Origin: Bacteroidales bacterium
GTDB taxonomy: Bacteria; Bacteroidota; Bacteroidia; Bacteroidales; UBA932
NCBI GenBank assembly: GCA_017447815.1
Contig: JAFSMS010000025.1
Coordinates: 1-43,427, forward strand
DNA: 43,427 nucleotides
Direction of reading: 5' to 3'
The notes under the pieces: model-generated
Databases searched by the model: none
The model's input: the letters and a program-made list of their open reading frames with translations, nothing else
Told to the model about the DNA's origin: nothing
Shown: piece by piece, positions 16,786 through 24,681 of the stretch
Position numbering within the stretch: position 1 is the stretch's first letter
Layout of the letters: the number at the start of each line of letters is the position of its first letter
Program-made: the position numbers and the translations under genes

Positions 16786-16896
16786 TTTTCGACAGGCACC
16801 ATTCAACCCTCGCATCGGCCCGCTCTTCCATAAAAAGAGCGATTTCATTGCAAATGAGCGGGATTTTTCGTATCATTGTATATTATTGACCACGTT

Positions 16897-18321
16897 ATGA
16901 AAAAGATTCTCGTTCTGGCCGCCGCCATCCTGGCCCTGGCCGCCTGCCAACAAAAAGCGCAGTACCATCCGGAATGGACTTACAATTCCGTCGTTTACGA
17001 AGTGAACATCCGCCAATTCTCCCCTGAAGGCACTTTCAAGGGCGTGGAGGCCCAGTTGCCCCGTCTCAAAGACCTGGGCGTGGACGTCCTGTGGCTCATG
17101 CCCATGTATGAGATTGGAACTGTAGAGCGCAAGGGCACCCTGGGCTCCTATTACGCCATCTCCAACTACAAGAAGGTGAATCCGGAGTTCGGTACCATGG
17201 AAGATTTCGAACACCTGCTTTCCGCCGCTCATGCCATGGGCTTCAAGGTAATTCTGGACTGGGTGGCCAACCAGACCGCCCCGGACAATGTCTGGATGAC
17301 GGAAAAGCCGGCCGATTTCTATGAGCGTGACGCCCAGGGCAATGCCATCTGGGAATACGACTGGACCGACACCCGCAGCCTCAATTATGCGAACAAGGAA
17401 GTCTGGTGGGCCCAGGACGACGCCATGCGCTTCTGGCTGGAAAAGGGCGTGGACGGCTTCCGCTGTGACGCCGCCGGAGAGGTCCCGGCCGATTTCTGGT
17501 ACGGTATCCTCCCCCAGATGAACAAGGATTATCCGGACATTTACCTCCTTGCCGAGGCCGAGCGTGACAACCTGGCCGACCCGCTGGTCACCTTCGACGC
17601 CAATTATGCCTGGGAACTGCACCATCTTCTCAACGGCCTGGCCCAGGGCAGCAAGACGGTGGCCGACCTCAAGGACTATGTGGCCCGCGATGCCGCCCGT
17701 TTCCCCAAGGAGGCCTTCCGCCTCACCTTTACCTCCAACCACGACGAGAACTCCTGGTCCGGGACCGAGTTTGAACGCGAAGGCAAGGCGGCCGATGCCT
17801 GCGCCGTCCTCTGCTTCACCCTCCCGAACTCCCAGCCGCTCATCTATACCGGCCAGGAAATCGGCCTGTCCCGTCGTCTGGCCTTCTTCGAGAAAGACCC
17901 CATTGTGGACTGGAGCGCCAACGAATACACCAAGTTCTGGAAAACGCTGGTGGACCTCAAGCACCACAACCCGGCTCTGGCGGCAGGGGAAAGAGGCGGT
18001 GAAATCAACTGGTGGGATGCTCCGGAAGGCTGGGTGGCCTTTGACCGCCAGGTTAAGGACAATATGGTCATCGTCCTGGCCAATTTCGGCGTTCCCGTGA
18101 AGCAGGAAGCCGTTGAAGAAAAGGCCGAGGGCAATGACAACCGCCCTGCCGGCGACGCGGTAGCGCAGCCTTTCCTGAACCTGCAGTCGGAACCCGTAAC
18201 CAAGACGCTCAACCTGCTCGGAGAATACAAGGATGTCTTCACCGGCGCCACCATCAAGACTCCGTACGAAATTACCCTGGCTCCGGGCGAGTACAAGGTA
18301 TTGACCAAAATAAACAAATGA
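16897..18321 (+). CDS. GH13 alpha-amylase-family lipoprotein
   Basis: Glycoside hydrolase of the alpha-amylase clan, acting on alpha-1,4-glucans. The ATG at 16897 gives a clear lipoprotein signal (MKKILVLAAAILALAAC, Cys17); seven codons upstream is a less likely start. The 474 residues carry all four GH13 regions: I as VILDWVANQTA, II as GFRCDAAGEVP with nucleophile Asp191, III as LLAEAERD with acid/base Glu220, and IV as FTSNHDEN with Asp283. A C-terminal beta domain follows. The enzyme lacks an obvious starch-binding module. It is the first gene of a run of three glycosidase lipoproteins and overlaps the next by ATGA. Exact activity (amylase or maltooligosaccharide-specific) is not certain. 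Confidence 0.93.
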   Translation: MKKILVLAAAILALAACQQKAQYHPEWTYNSVVYEVNIRQFSPEGTFKGVEAQLPRLKDLGVDVLWLMPMYEIGTVERKGTLGSYYAISNYKKVNPEFGTMEDFEHLLSAAHAMGFKVILDWVANQTAPDNVWMTEKPADFYERDAQGNAIWEYDWTDTRSLNYANKEVWWAQDDAMRFWLEKGVDGFRCDAAGEVPADFWYGILPQMNKDYPDIYLLAEAERDNLADPLVTFDANYAWELHHLLNGLAQGSKTVADLKDYVARDAARFPKEAFRLTFTSNHDENSWSGTEFEREGKAADACAVLCFTLPNSQPLIYTGQEIGLSRRLAFFEKDPIVDWSANEYTKFWKTLVDLKHHNPALAAGERGGEINWWDAPEGWVAFDRQVKDNMVIVLANFGVPVKQEAVEEKAEGNDNRPAGDAVAQPFLNLQSEPVTKTLNLLGEYKDVFTGATIKTPYEITLAPGEYKVLTKINK

Positions 18322-20294
18322 AAAAGATCATTCTGATGGCTGCTGTCGCCCTTTCCGCTGCCTGTTCGGCCCCCCGGCCCCTGAATCCCGCCGACGTGGA
18401 AGAAGCGACAGAGCAGGTGACCCGCGTAGAACCCCTCAGTTGGTGGACCGGCATGAAGACCGACCTCCAACTGATGGTCCAGGGCCCGGACATCGCTTCG
18501 TACGACGTATCCATTCCCGGTGGCGGGCTCAAAGTGACGCAAATCCACAAGGCCGACAGCCCCAACTATCTGTTCGTGGACGTGGAGGTATCGGCTCAGG
18601 CCCCGGCGGACACCTATTACCTGGTTTTCTCCAAGGAAGGGGAGTCGTTCAAATATCCGTACATCATCCGTGAACGGGAGAAGGGGAGCGCCGGCCGCGG
18701 GAGTTTCACGGTGGCCGATATGATCTACCTGATCATGCCGGACCGCTTTGCATCGGCCTTCGGCGACAATGACGAGGCCTGGCAGGGCGGGGAATACTTC
18801 GACGGGTCTGCCCGTCCCTGGGCCGTTCCCGCCACGCCGGACAAGGTGGACCGCCGGGACCCGGTGGCCCGCCACGGCGGCGACATCCAGGGAATCATGG
18901 ACCATCTGGATTATATCGCCGACCTGGGCGCTACGGCCATTTGGTGTACGCCGCTCCTGCTGGACAACCAGCCCCGGGAGAGTTACCATGGCTACGCCTG
19001 TTCCGACTATTATCACATCGACCCCCGTTTCGGCGACAACGAGCACTACAAGGCCTTTGTCGCCAAGGCGCATGAAAAGGGCCTGAAAGTGATCATGGAC
19101 ATTGTGACCAACCACTGCGGAACCGCCCACTGGTGGATGGAAGAGCCGCCCTTCAAGGATTGGTATCATGTGAACGAACCCTATATGCAGATGAACGCCC
19201 TTTTCTCGGTGTACATGGATCCGCATGCCTCGCAGCGGGACCGGGAGCGCCAGGAGAGCGGCTGGTTCGTACCTTCCATGCCCGATATGAACCTGGACAA
19301 CCCCTTTGTCCTCAAGTACTTCCAGCAGTGGGCCGTCTGGTGGATCGAGTATGCGGGGCTGGACGGCCTCCGCGTGGACACCTATCCTTACAACGAGCCG
19401 GAACCCATGTCGGCCTGGTGCAAGGCCGTGACGGACGAATATCCGAACATGAACATCGTGGGAGAATGCTGGGACATGAACATCCCGCAGGTGGCCTACT
19501 GGCAGAAGGACAACCCCAACAAGAACGGATTCAACTCCAACCTTCCTTCCATCATGGACTTCCCGCTGCAGCAGGCCCTTCTCCGTGCCCTCAATGAGGA
19601 GCAGGTCTTCTGGGACGAGGGAATGACCCGCATCTATTCCGTACTGGCGCAGGACTTTGCCTATCAGGACCTTACCCACATGATGACGTTCTTCGCCAAC
19701 CACGACCATGCCCGGACGGGGGATGTCCTGCAAAACGACCCCGCACGCATGAAACTGGCCCTGACGCTGCTCGCTACCCTCCGGGGCATTCCGCAGTTGT
19801 ACTACGGCGACGAGATGATGTTCCTGGAGAGGAAGGACTGCCAGCCCCACGACGGTGCCAAGCGCATCGACTTCCCGGGCGGATGGGAAGGGGACGGCTG
19901 CAACCTCTTCACGGCTCAGGGGCGTGCATCGGCCCCCGAAATGTATTCCGCGGCGGCGGAACTGCATGACTATACCCGCACCCTCTTCCGCTGGAGAAAG
20001 GGCTGCAAGGCGGTCCAGGAGGGGAAGACGCTGCATTTCCTGTCCCGCAGGAACGAGGGCGCCCGCAACATCACGGACAATACCTACAGTTTCTTCCGCT
20101 ACACGGATACGGATGCCGTCTTCGTGTACATCAACAACACCTCCGAGCCGCGCACCCTGGACTGGAACCATTACCGCGAGTTTGTCACGGGCCCTGTTAC
20201 GGGAACGGAGGTCCTGAGCGGAGAGACCGTCACCCTCCGGGACGGCTTTTCGGTGGCACCCAAGAGTGCCCTGGTCGTAGAATTCAAACGTTAA
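18318..20294 (+). CDS. GH13 neopullulanase/cyclomaltodextrinase-like lipoprotein (SusA type)
   Basis: A 658-residue GH13 enzyme resembling SusA and cyclomaltodextrinases, which cut maltooligosaccharides, pullulan or cyclodextrins. A lipoprotein signal (MKKIILMAAVALSAAC, Cys16) leads to an N-terminal beta domain of about 110 residues with the ADTYYLVF pattern of Cyc-maltodext_N, the (beta/alpha)8 barrel, and a C-terminal sheet domain. Catalytic residues are Asp354 in LDGLRVDTYPYNE, Glu383 in IVGECWD and Asp463 in FANHDHAR; region I is VIMDIVTNH. It overlaps the first GH13 gene by 4 nt and is followed directly by the GH97 gene. No susC/susD lies beside it. Confidence 0.93.
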   Translation: MKKIILMAAVALSAACSAPRPLNPADVEEATEQVTRVEPLSWWTGMKTDLQLMVQGPDIASYDVSIPGGGLKVTQIHKADSPNYLFVDVEVSAQAPADTYYLVFSKEGESFKYPYIIREREKGSAGRGSFTVADMIYLIMPDRFASAFGDNDEAWQGGEYFDGSARPWAVPATPDKVDRRDPVARHGGDIQGIMDHLDYIADLGATAIWCTPLLLDNQPRESYHGYACSDYYHIDPRFGDNEHYKAFVAKAHEKGLKVIMDIVTNHCGTAHWWMEEPPFKDWYHVNEPYMQMNALFSVYMDPHASQRDRERQESGWFVPSMPDMNLDNPFVLKYFQQWAVWWIEYAGLDGLRVDTYPYNEPEPMSAWCKAVTDEYPNMNIVGECWDMNIPQVAYWQKDNPNKNGFNSNLPSIMDFPLQQALLRALNEEQVFWDEGMTRIYSVLAQDFAYQDLTHMMTFFANHDHARTGDVLQNDPARMKLALTLLATLRGIPQLYYGDEMMFLERKDCQPHDGAKRIDFPGGWEGDGCNLFTAQGRASAPEMYSAAAELHDYTRTLFRWRKGCKAVQEGKTLHFLSRRNEGARNITDNTYSFFRYTDTDAVFVYINNTSEPRTLDWNHYREFVTGPVTGTEVLSGETVTLRDGFSVAPKSALVVEFKR

Positions 20295-22562
20295 ATGATA
20301 AAGATGAAAAAACTGGCATTTTTAACGGTGGCCGCGCTGGCGCTTTTCGCCTGCTCCGCCCCGAAGGTGAAACCCTTGGAAGGGAATACCCTCAAGAGCC
20401 CCAACGGAAAACTGGAACTCAAAATGGACGTAGTGGACGGCGTTCCCATGTACTCGCTCACCAAGGCGGGGGCCGATGTCATCCTCCCGTCCCGCCTGGG
20501 CTTTGAGTTGATGGGTGACAAGGAGAATCTCAAGGACGGTTTTGCGCTGGACAATGTGAGTTACCAGTCTTTCGACGAGAACTGGGAACCGGTGTGGGGA
20601 GAAGAAGCCACCATCCGGAATCACTACAACGAAATGCTGGTGAAACTGAGCCGACAGGAAGGGGAGGTGATGCACATCCGTTTCCGCCTGTACGACGACG
20701 GACTGGGCTTCCGGTACGAATTCCCGCTGGAGAACAAACTCACCTACTTCAAGATCAGGGAAGAACTCACCCAGTTCGCCATGACGGGAGACCATACCGC
20801 CTGGTGGATTCCCGGAGACTATTCCACCCAGGAATTCTGCCCTACGGAGTCCAGACTCTCGCAGATCGGCAGTCTCTCGGCGGCCGTGCGTCCTTCCGGA
20901 GGCGCCCCGCAGACTCCGCTTCCCCCCACTTCCGTGCAGACGGCCCTTCAGATGAAAACCGCCGAAGGCCTGTATATCAACATCCACGAGGCCGCCGTGC
21001 TGGACTATCCCACCACGCATCTGGACTTGGATGACAGCCATTTTGTCTTCTCTACCAACCTGACCCCGGATGCCGAAGGCGTGAAGGGACGCATGCAGGC
21101 CCCTTGCAAGACTCCCTGGCGCTCGGTCATGGTATGCGACAGTGCCACCGAAGTGCTGGCCTCCCGCCTGGTCCTGAACCTCAACGACCCCTGCGCCCTG
21201 GACGATGTTTCCTGGATCCATCCCGTGAAATACATGGGCGTCTGGTGGGAGATGATTACCGGCAAGAGCGAATGGTCCTATACCCACGATTATCCTTCCG
21301 TGCAACTGGGCGTTACGGATTATGCCGCCTCCAAGCCCCACGGCCGCCACGGAGCCAATACGGAGAACGTGTGCCGCTATATCGACTTCGCCGCCGAGAA
21401 CGGCTTTGACGGCATCCTCATCGAAGGATGGAACGAGGGCTGGGAAGACTGGTACGGCCACCAGAAAGACCGCGTCTTCGACTTCGTGACCCCGTATCCG
21501 GACTTCGACCTTCCATACCTGAACGAATATGCCCACGCAAAGGGCCTTCGCCTGATCATGCACCATGAAACCTCCTCTTCCACGGTGAATTACGAGCGTT
21601 GGATGGAGCAGGCCTACAACCTTATGAACAAATACGGCTACAATGCCGTGAAGAGCGGGTATGTAGGAGCCATCATTCCCTACGGCGAGCACCATTACAG
21701 CCAGCCGCTCATCAACCACTACCATCATGCCATCGTGGAGGCCGCCAAGCACCACATCATGGTCAATGCCCACGAGGCCGTGCGTCCTACCGGCCTGTGC
21801 CGCACCTGGCCCAACATGATCGGCAACGAGAGCGCCATGGGAACGGAGTTCCGCGGAACCATTCAGCCCGGTCATACCACCATCTTCCCCTTCACGCGCC
21901 TGCAGGGCGGCCCCATGGACTACACGCCGGGCATCTTCGAGGTGGATATGTCCAAGAACTGCCCCACCGACCATCAGCGCATGCACCACACCATCTGCAA
22001 CCAACTGGGTCTGTATGTCACCTTCTACAGCCCGCTGCAGATGGCTGCCGACCTTCCTGAACACTATGCCCGCTTCATGGACGCCTTCCAGTTCATCAAG
22101 GACGTGGCAGTGGACTGGGACAAGAGCCTGTACCTGGAGGCCGAACCCGGAGCCTATATCGTGACGGCCCGTCATCCCAAACTCTCTACGCTGAATGCCG
22201 CCGCCGAAAGTACGGCCACCCTTCCGGATGCCCGCAAGGACATGATTACCAATGCGGCCCGCTTTGTCTATGCCCTGCCCGAGGGTGCCACCGCCAAGGA
22301 TCTTGCCAAGGCCAAGGCGCATGACGTCTGGTACGTGGGCGGCATCACCGACGAAAACGCCCGCGAGGTGACGGTGAAACTGGATTTCCTGAAGCCCGGA
22401 GTCACCTACGAAGCCACTCTCTATGCCGATGCGCCCGATGCCGACTACGACACCAATCCCCAGGCATACACCATCACCAAGTCCACCCTTACATCGGCCG
22501 ATTCGCTGACGGTACGGATGGCCCGTGCCGGCGGATTCGCCCTGAGTTTAAGAGAAAAGTAA
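20295..22562 (+). CDS. susB: GH97 alpha-glucosidase, inverting SusB type, lipoprotein
   Basis: Releases glucose from maltooligosaccharides. The signal MIKMKKLAFLTVAALALFAC (Cys20) suggests lipid anchoring; the ATG at 20304 is an alternative start. The 755 residues have the GH97 order: N-terminal beta-sandwich, (beta/alpha)8 barrel, C-terminal sheet. Counting from 20295, Glu180, 377, 425, 494 and 518 (EFCPTES, IEGWNEGWEDW, HHETSSS, NAHEAVRP, GTEFRG) fall exactly 14 below Glu194, 391, 439, 508 and 532 of Bacteroides thetaiotaomicron SusB, the known calcium/catalytic glutamates. This points to the inverting, calcium-dependent subtype rather than the retaining one. It begins on the nucleotide after the previous stop. 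Confidence 0.95.
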   Translation: MIKMKKLAFLTVAALALFACSAPKVKPLEGNTLKSPNGKLELKMDVVDGVPMYSLTKAGADVILPSRLGFELMGDKENLKDGFALDNVSYQSFDENWEPVWGEEATIRNHYNEMLVKLSRQEGEVMHIRFRLYDDGLGFRYEFPLENKLTYFKIREELTQFAMTGDHTAWWIPGDYSTQEFCPTESRLSQIGSLSAAVRPSGGAPQTPLPPTSVQTALQMKTAEGLYINIHEAAVLDYPTTHLDLDDSHFVFSTNLTPDAEGVKGRMQAPCKTPWRSVMVCDSATEVLASRLVLNLNDPCALDDVSWIHPVKYMGVWWEMITGKSEWSYTHDYPSVQLGVTDYAASKPHGRHGANTENVCRYIDFAAENGFDGILIEGWNEGWEDWYGHQKDRVFDFVTPYPDFDLPYLNEYAHAKGLRLIMHHETSSSTVNYERWMEQAYNLMNKYGYNAVKSGYVGAIIPYGEHHYSQPLINHYHHAIVEAAKHHIMVNAHEAVRPTGLCRTWPNMIGNESAMGTEFRGTIQPGHTTIFPFTRLQGGPMDYTPGIFEVDMSKNCPTDHQRMHHTICNQLGLYVTFYSPLQMAADLPEHYARFMDAFQFIKDVAVDWDKSLYLEAEPGAYIVTARHPKLSTLNAAAESTATLPDARKDMITNAARFVYALPEGATAKDLAKAKAHDVWYVGGITDENAREVTVKLDFLKPGVTYEATLYADAPDADYDTNPQAYTITKSTLTSADSLTVRMARAGGFALSLREK

Positions 22563-22563
22563 G

Positions 22564-24240
22564 ATGATGGCCGACATCCAAGTGCAGATTGCCAATGACG
22601 GGCGGATGCTGACCGTCGCTCCCGGGACTGCGCTGGGAAGTTTCGCTCCCAGTGAAGTGCCCGATCCCAAAACCGGGAAAATGTATCCCGTGCTGGCCGC
22701 CCTGGTGGACCACAAACTCAAGGCGCTGGATTTCCCGGTGTACTTCCCTCACCAGATTGAGTTTATCGGCTATTACCATCCGGAGGGACGCCGCACCTAT
22801 GGCCGCTCGCTGTGTTTCCTGGCCCAGGTGGCGGCGCGGCACCTTTTCCCCGAAAAAAAGTTCAAGATCAATCATTCCCTTCCCAGCGGCATGTATTGCA
22901 AATTCCGGGCAGAGCACATCTCGGATGAAAACATCCTCCGTCTGCGGGAAGAGATGCGGCGCCTGGTAGCCCTGGACCTGCCCTTCTCCCATCACAAGAT
23001 GCTGGCGGACGATGCCATCCGGCTCTTTGAGGCGCAGGACCAGCCGCTGAAAGCCGGCGTCGTGCGTTCTCTGGGACGTCACTTCTGGACGGTGTACTGC
23101 CTGGACGATGTCACGGACAATTTCTATGGCCCGCTGGTGCCCTCCACCTCTTACCTGAAAGTCTTTGACCTGATGCCCTTCCACTATGGTTTCTGCCTGC
23201 AGAGCCCCATGCAGGAGGACATCACCCGGGTGGTCCCCCGCCTGAAACAGAAAAAACTGGCCATCACCCTCAAGGAGTACGGGAACTGGTGCAAGACCAC
23301 CGGCATCGTCAGCGTGAGCGCGTTGAACCAGCGTCTGATGGAAGGAAGGGCCGTGGAACTGATCAACCTCTGCGAGGCCCGTCAGGAAAGGGCCTATGCC
23401 GATCTGGCCGACAAGGTTTACGCGGAACGCGAGCGGGTGAAGATCGTCTTCCTGGCCGGGCCGTCTTCCAGCGGAAAAACCTCCTCTTCCCTCCGACTGT
23501 CCCAGCAACTGAAAATCCTGGGCATGAACCCGCGGGTGATTGAACTGGACAATTACTTCGTATCACGCGAGCGTACTCCGCTGGACGACGAGGGCAAATA
23601 CGATTTCGAGGCCCTGGAGGCCATGGATCTGGAACTGTTGGGAAAGCATCTGAACATCCTGCTCTCCGGCGGGGAAGTCGAGTTGCCGCGGTACGATTTC
23701 AAGCAGGGCAAGCCCTTCTTCGAAGGAAAAATGATGCACCTGGAAGAGAACGACATCCTGGTGATGGAAGGAATCCACGCCCTGGATCCGGCCATGGTTC
23801 CCTCCGTCGATCCCAACCGCATCTACCGCATCTATGCATCGGCCCTGACGTCCCTCAAACTGGACGAGAACTGCTGCATCTCCACCACGGACAACCGCCT
23901 TCTCCGGCGCATGATCCGGGACAATCGCGAACGGGGCATTTCCCCGGCCGATACCATCCTTCGCTGGCCGTCGGTGCGCAGGGGGGAAACCCGGTATATC
24001 TTCCCCTTCCAGGAAAATGCCGATTCCCAGTTCAATACGGCCCTGCTGTATGAACTGCCGCTGCTGCGTTACTACGCCGAACCCCTGCTCCGGCGCATCC
24101 TGCCTTCGTCCCCGGCCTATGCCGAGGCGGTCCGGCTGCTCAAGTTCCTGGAGTATGTCGCTCCCCTGAATCCTTCCGAAATCGCCGCCATTCCGCCGAC
24201 GTCCATCATGCGGGAGTTCATCGGGGGACAGACGCTATAG
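22564..24240 (+). CDS. Nucleoside kinase of the uridine kinase/PRK family with ThrRS-like N-terminus
   Basis: A 558-residue cytosolic protein. The first ~250 residues resemble the TGS and second additional domain of threonyl-tRNA synthetase (VQIANDGRMLTVAPGTALG; NHSLPSGMYCKF), and the C-terminal half is a P-loop kinase of the phosphoribulokinase/uridine kinase family. Walker A is GPSSSGKT (299-306, Lys305), followed by VIELDNYFVSRERTPLDDEG and VMEGIHALDP. This architecture is common in Bacteroidetes and some Firmicutes and is usually annotated as nucleoside kinase; the natural substrate is unsettled. It begins 1 nt after the GH97 stop and its end overlaps the converging calycin-like gene by 6 nt, so it is probably read from the GH13 operon. 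Confidence 0.9.
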   Translation: MMADIQVQIANDGRMLTVAPGTALGSFAPSEVPDPKTGKMYPVLAALVDHKLKALDFPVYFPHQIEFIGYYHPEGRRTYGRSLCFLAQVAARHLFPEKKFKINHSLPSGMYCKFRAEHISDENILRLREEMRRLVALDLPFSHHKMLADDAIRLFEAQDQPLKAGVVRSLGRHFWTVYCLDDVTDNFYGPLVPSTSYLKVFDLMPFHYGFCLQSPMQEDITRVVPRLKQKKLAITLKEYGNWCKTTGIVSVSALNQRLMEGRAVELINLCEARQERAYADLADKVYAERERVKIVFLAGPSSSGKTSSSLRLSQQLKILGMNPRVIELDNYFVSRERTPLDDEGKYDFEALEAMDLELLGKHLNILLSGGEVELPRYDFKQGKPFFEGKMMHLEENDILVMEGIHALDPAMVPSVDPNRIYRIYASALTSLKLDENCCISTTDNRLLRRMIRDNRERGISPADTILRWPSVRRGETRYIFPFQENADSQFNTALLYELPLLRYYAEPLLRRILPSSPAYAEAVRLLKFLEYVAPLNPSEIAAIPPTSIMREFIGGQTL

Positions 24241-24681
24241 CCGGGTGCCGCTGAAACGGGTGGGGTATTCACCGAAAAGGAGACTGAGACTCAGTTTGTC
24301 GTCGGTGACGCTGCCCCGCAAGTCGTAAACCTGATATTTGGGATACTCTCCTCCCAGGGCCAGCGGCGTGATGTCATTGCAAGAGAGTTGAAGCCCGTCC
24401 TGGAGTGAAGTCACTTTCACTCCGGGAATGGTGACGTCGATTCGTACCGGCATTTTGGGGACGAACTTGATTTTGTAGATCACGATGTCTGCGGTTTTGC
24501 CGTCGGCCGACGGGATGCAGGCCACCTGGATGTCCGGGTTTTCATAGACGCCGCCGTCATACTCTACGGAGACGGTTCCCACGTACAGGCTGTTTTGGGG
24601 AACTTCGTCGGGTTGGGGCGCTTTGTAACAGGCGCAGAGGCCGGCCAGTGTCAGAAGGAGTGCGAGAATGTTTCTTTTCAT
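24235..24681 (-). CDS. Calycin-like domain lipoprotein
   Basis: A 148-residue protein with a lipoprotein signal (MKRNILALLLTLAGLCAC, Cys18). The mature part has the pattern of the Bacteroidales calycin-like beta-barrel family: an opening YVGTVSVEYDGG strand, then ADIVIYKIKFVPKMPVRIDV, IPGVKV, and a closing LRGSVTDDKLSLSLLFG strand pair. These proteins are thought to be small ligand-binding barrels, though I know of no general function. Its ATG overlaps the stop of the receptor gene by 4 nt (24678-24681), so the two are translationally coupled, which suggests a surface binding partner of that receptor. The converging kinase gene overlaps its 3' end by 6 nt. Confidence 0.75.
   Translation of the reverse strand: MKRNILALLLTLAGLCACYKAPQPDEVPQNSLYVGTVSVEYDGGVYENPDIQVACIPSADGKTADIVIYKIKFVPKMPVRIDVTIPGVKVTSLQDGLQLSCNDITPLALGGEYPKYQVYDLRGSVTDDKLSLSLLFGEYPTRFSGTRL

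Larger units (their letters stand above)
16461..16896. other. Gap without a confirmed gene
   Basis: Apart from the small minus-strand frame (16402-16575), the hairpin at 16538-16556 and the 51-bp array, this stretch holds an inverted repeat CGCTCTT (16821-16827)/AAGAGCG (16835-16841) and a near-match -7 box TATCATTG (16871-16878) 18 nt before the GH13 ATG. I see no RNA gene in it. Confidence 0.6.

Noticed and set aside
16572-16900. Repeat proteins readable in all frames over the 51-bp array
   Set aside because: The period is a multiple of three, so every frame stays open automatically; none has a signal, a start in context or composition like its neighbours.
17844-20171. 775-codon open frame antisense to the two GH13 genes
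   Set aside because: The sense strand carries complete catalytic motifs of GH13; the antisense product has no recognisable domain and is a by-product of high GC at third positions. The same applies to antisense frames over uvrA, the acyl-CoA ligase, recJ and parC.
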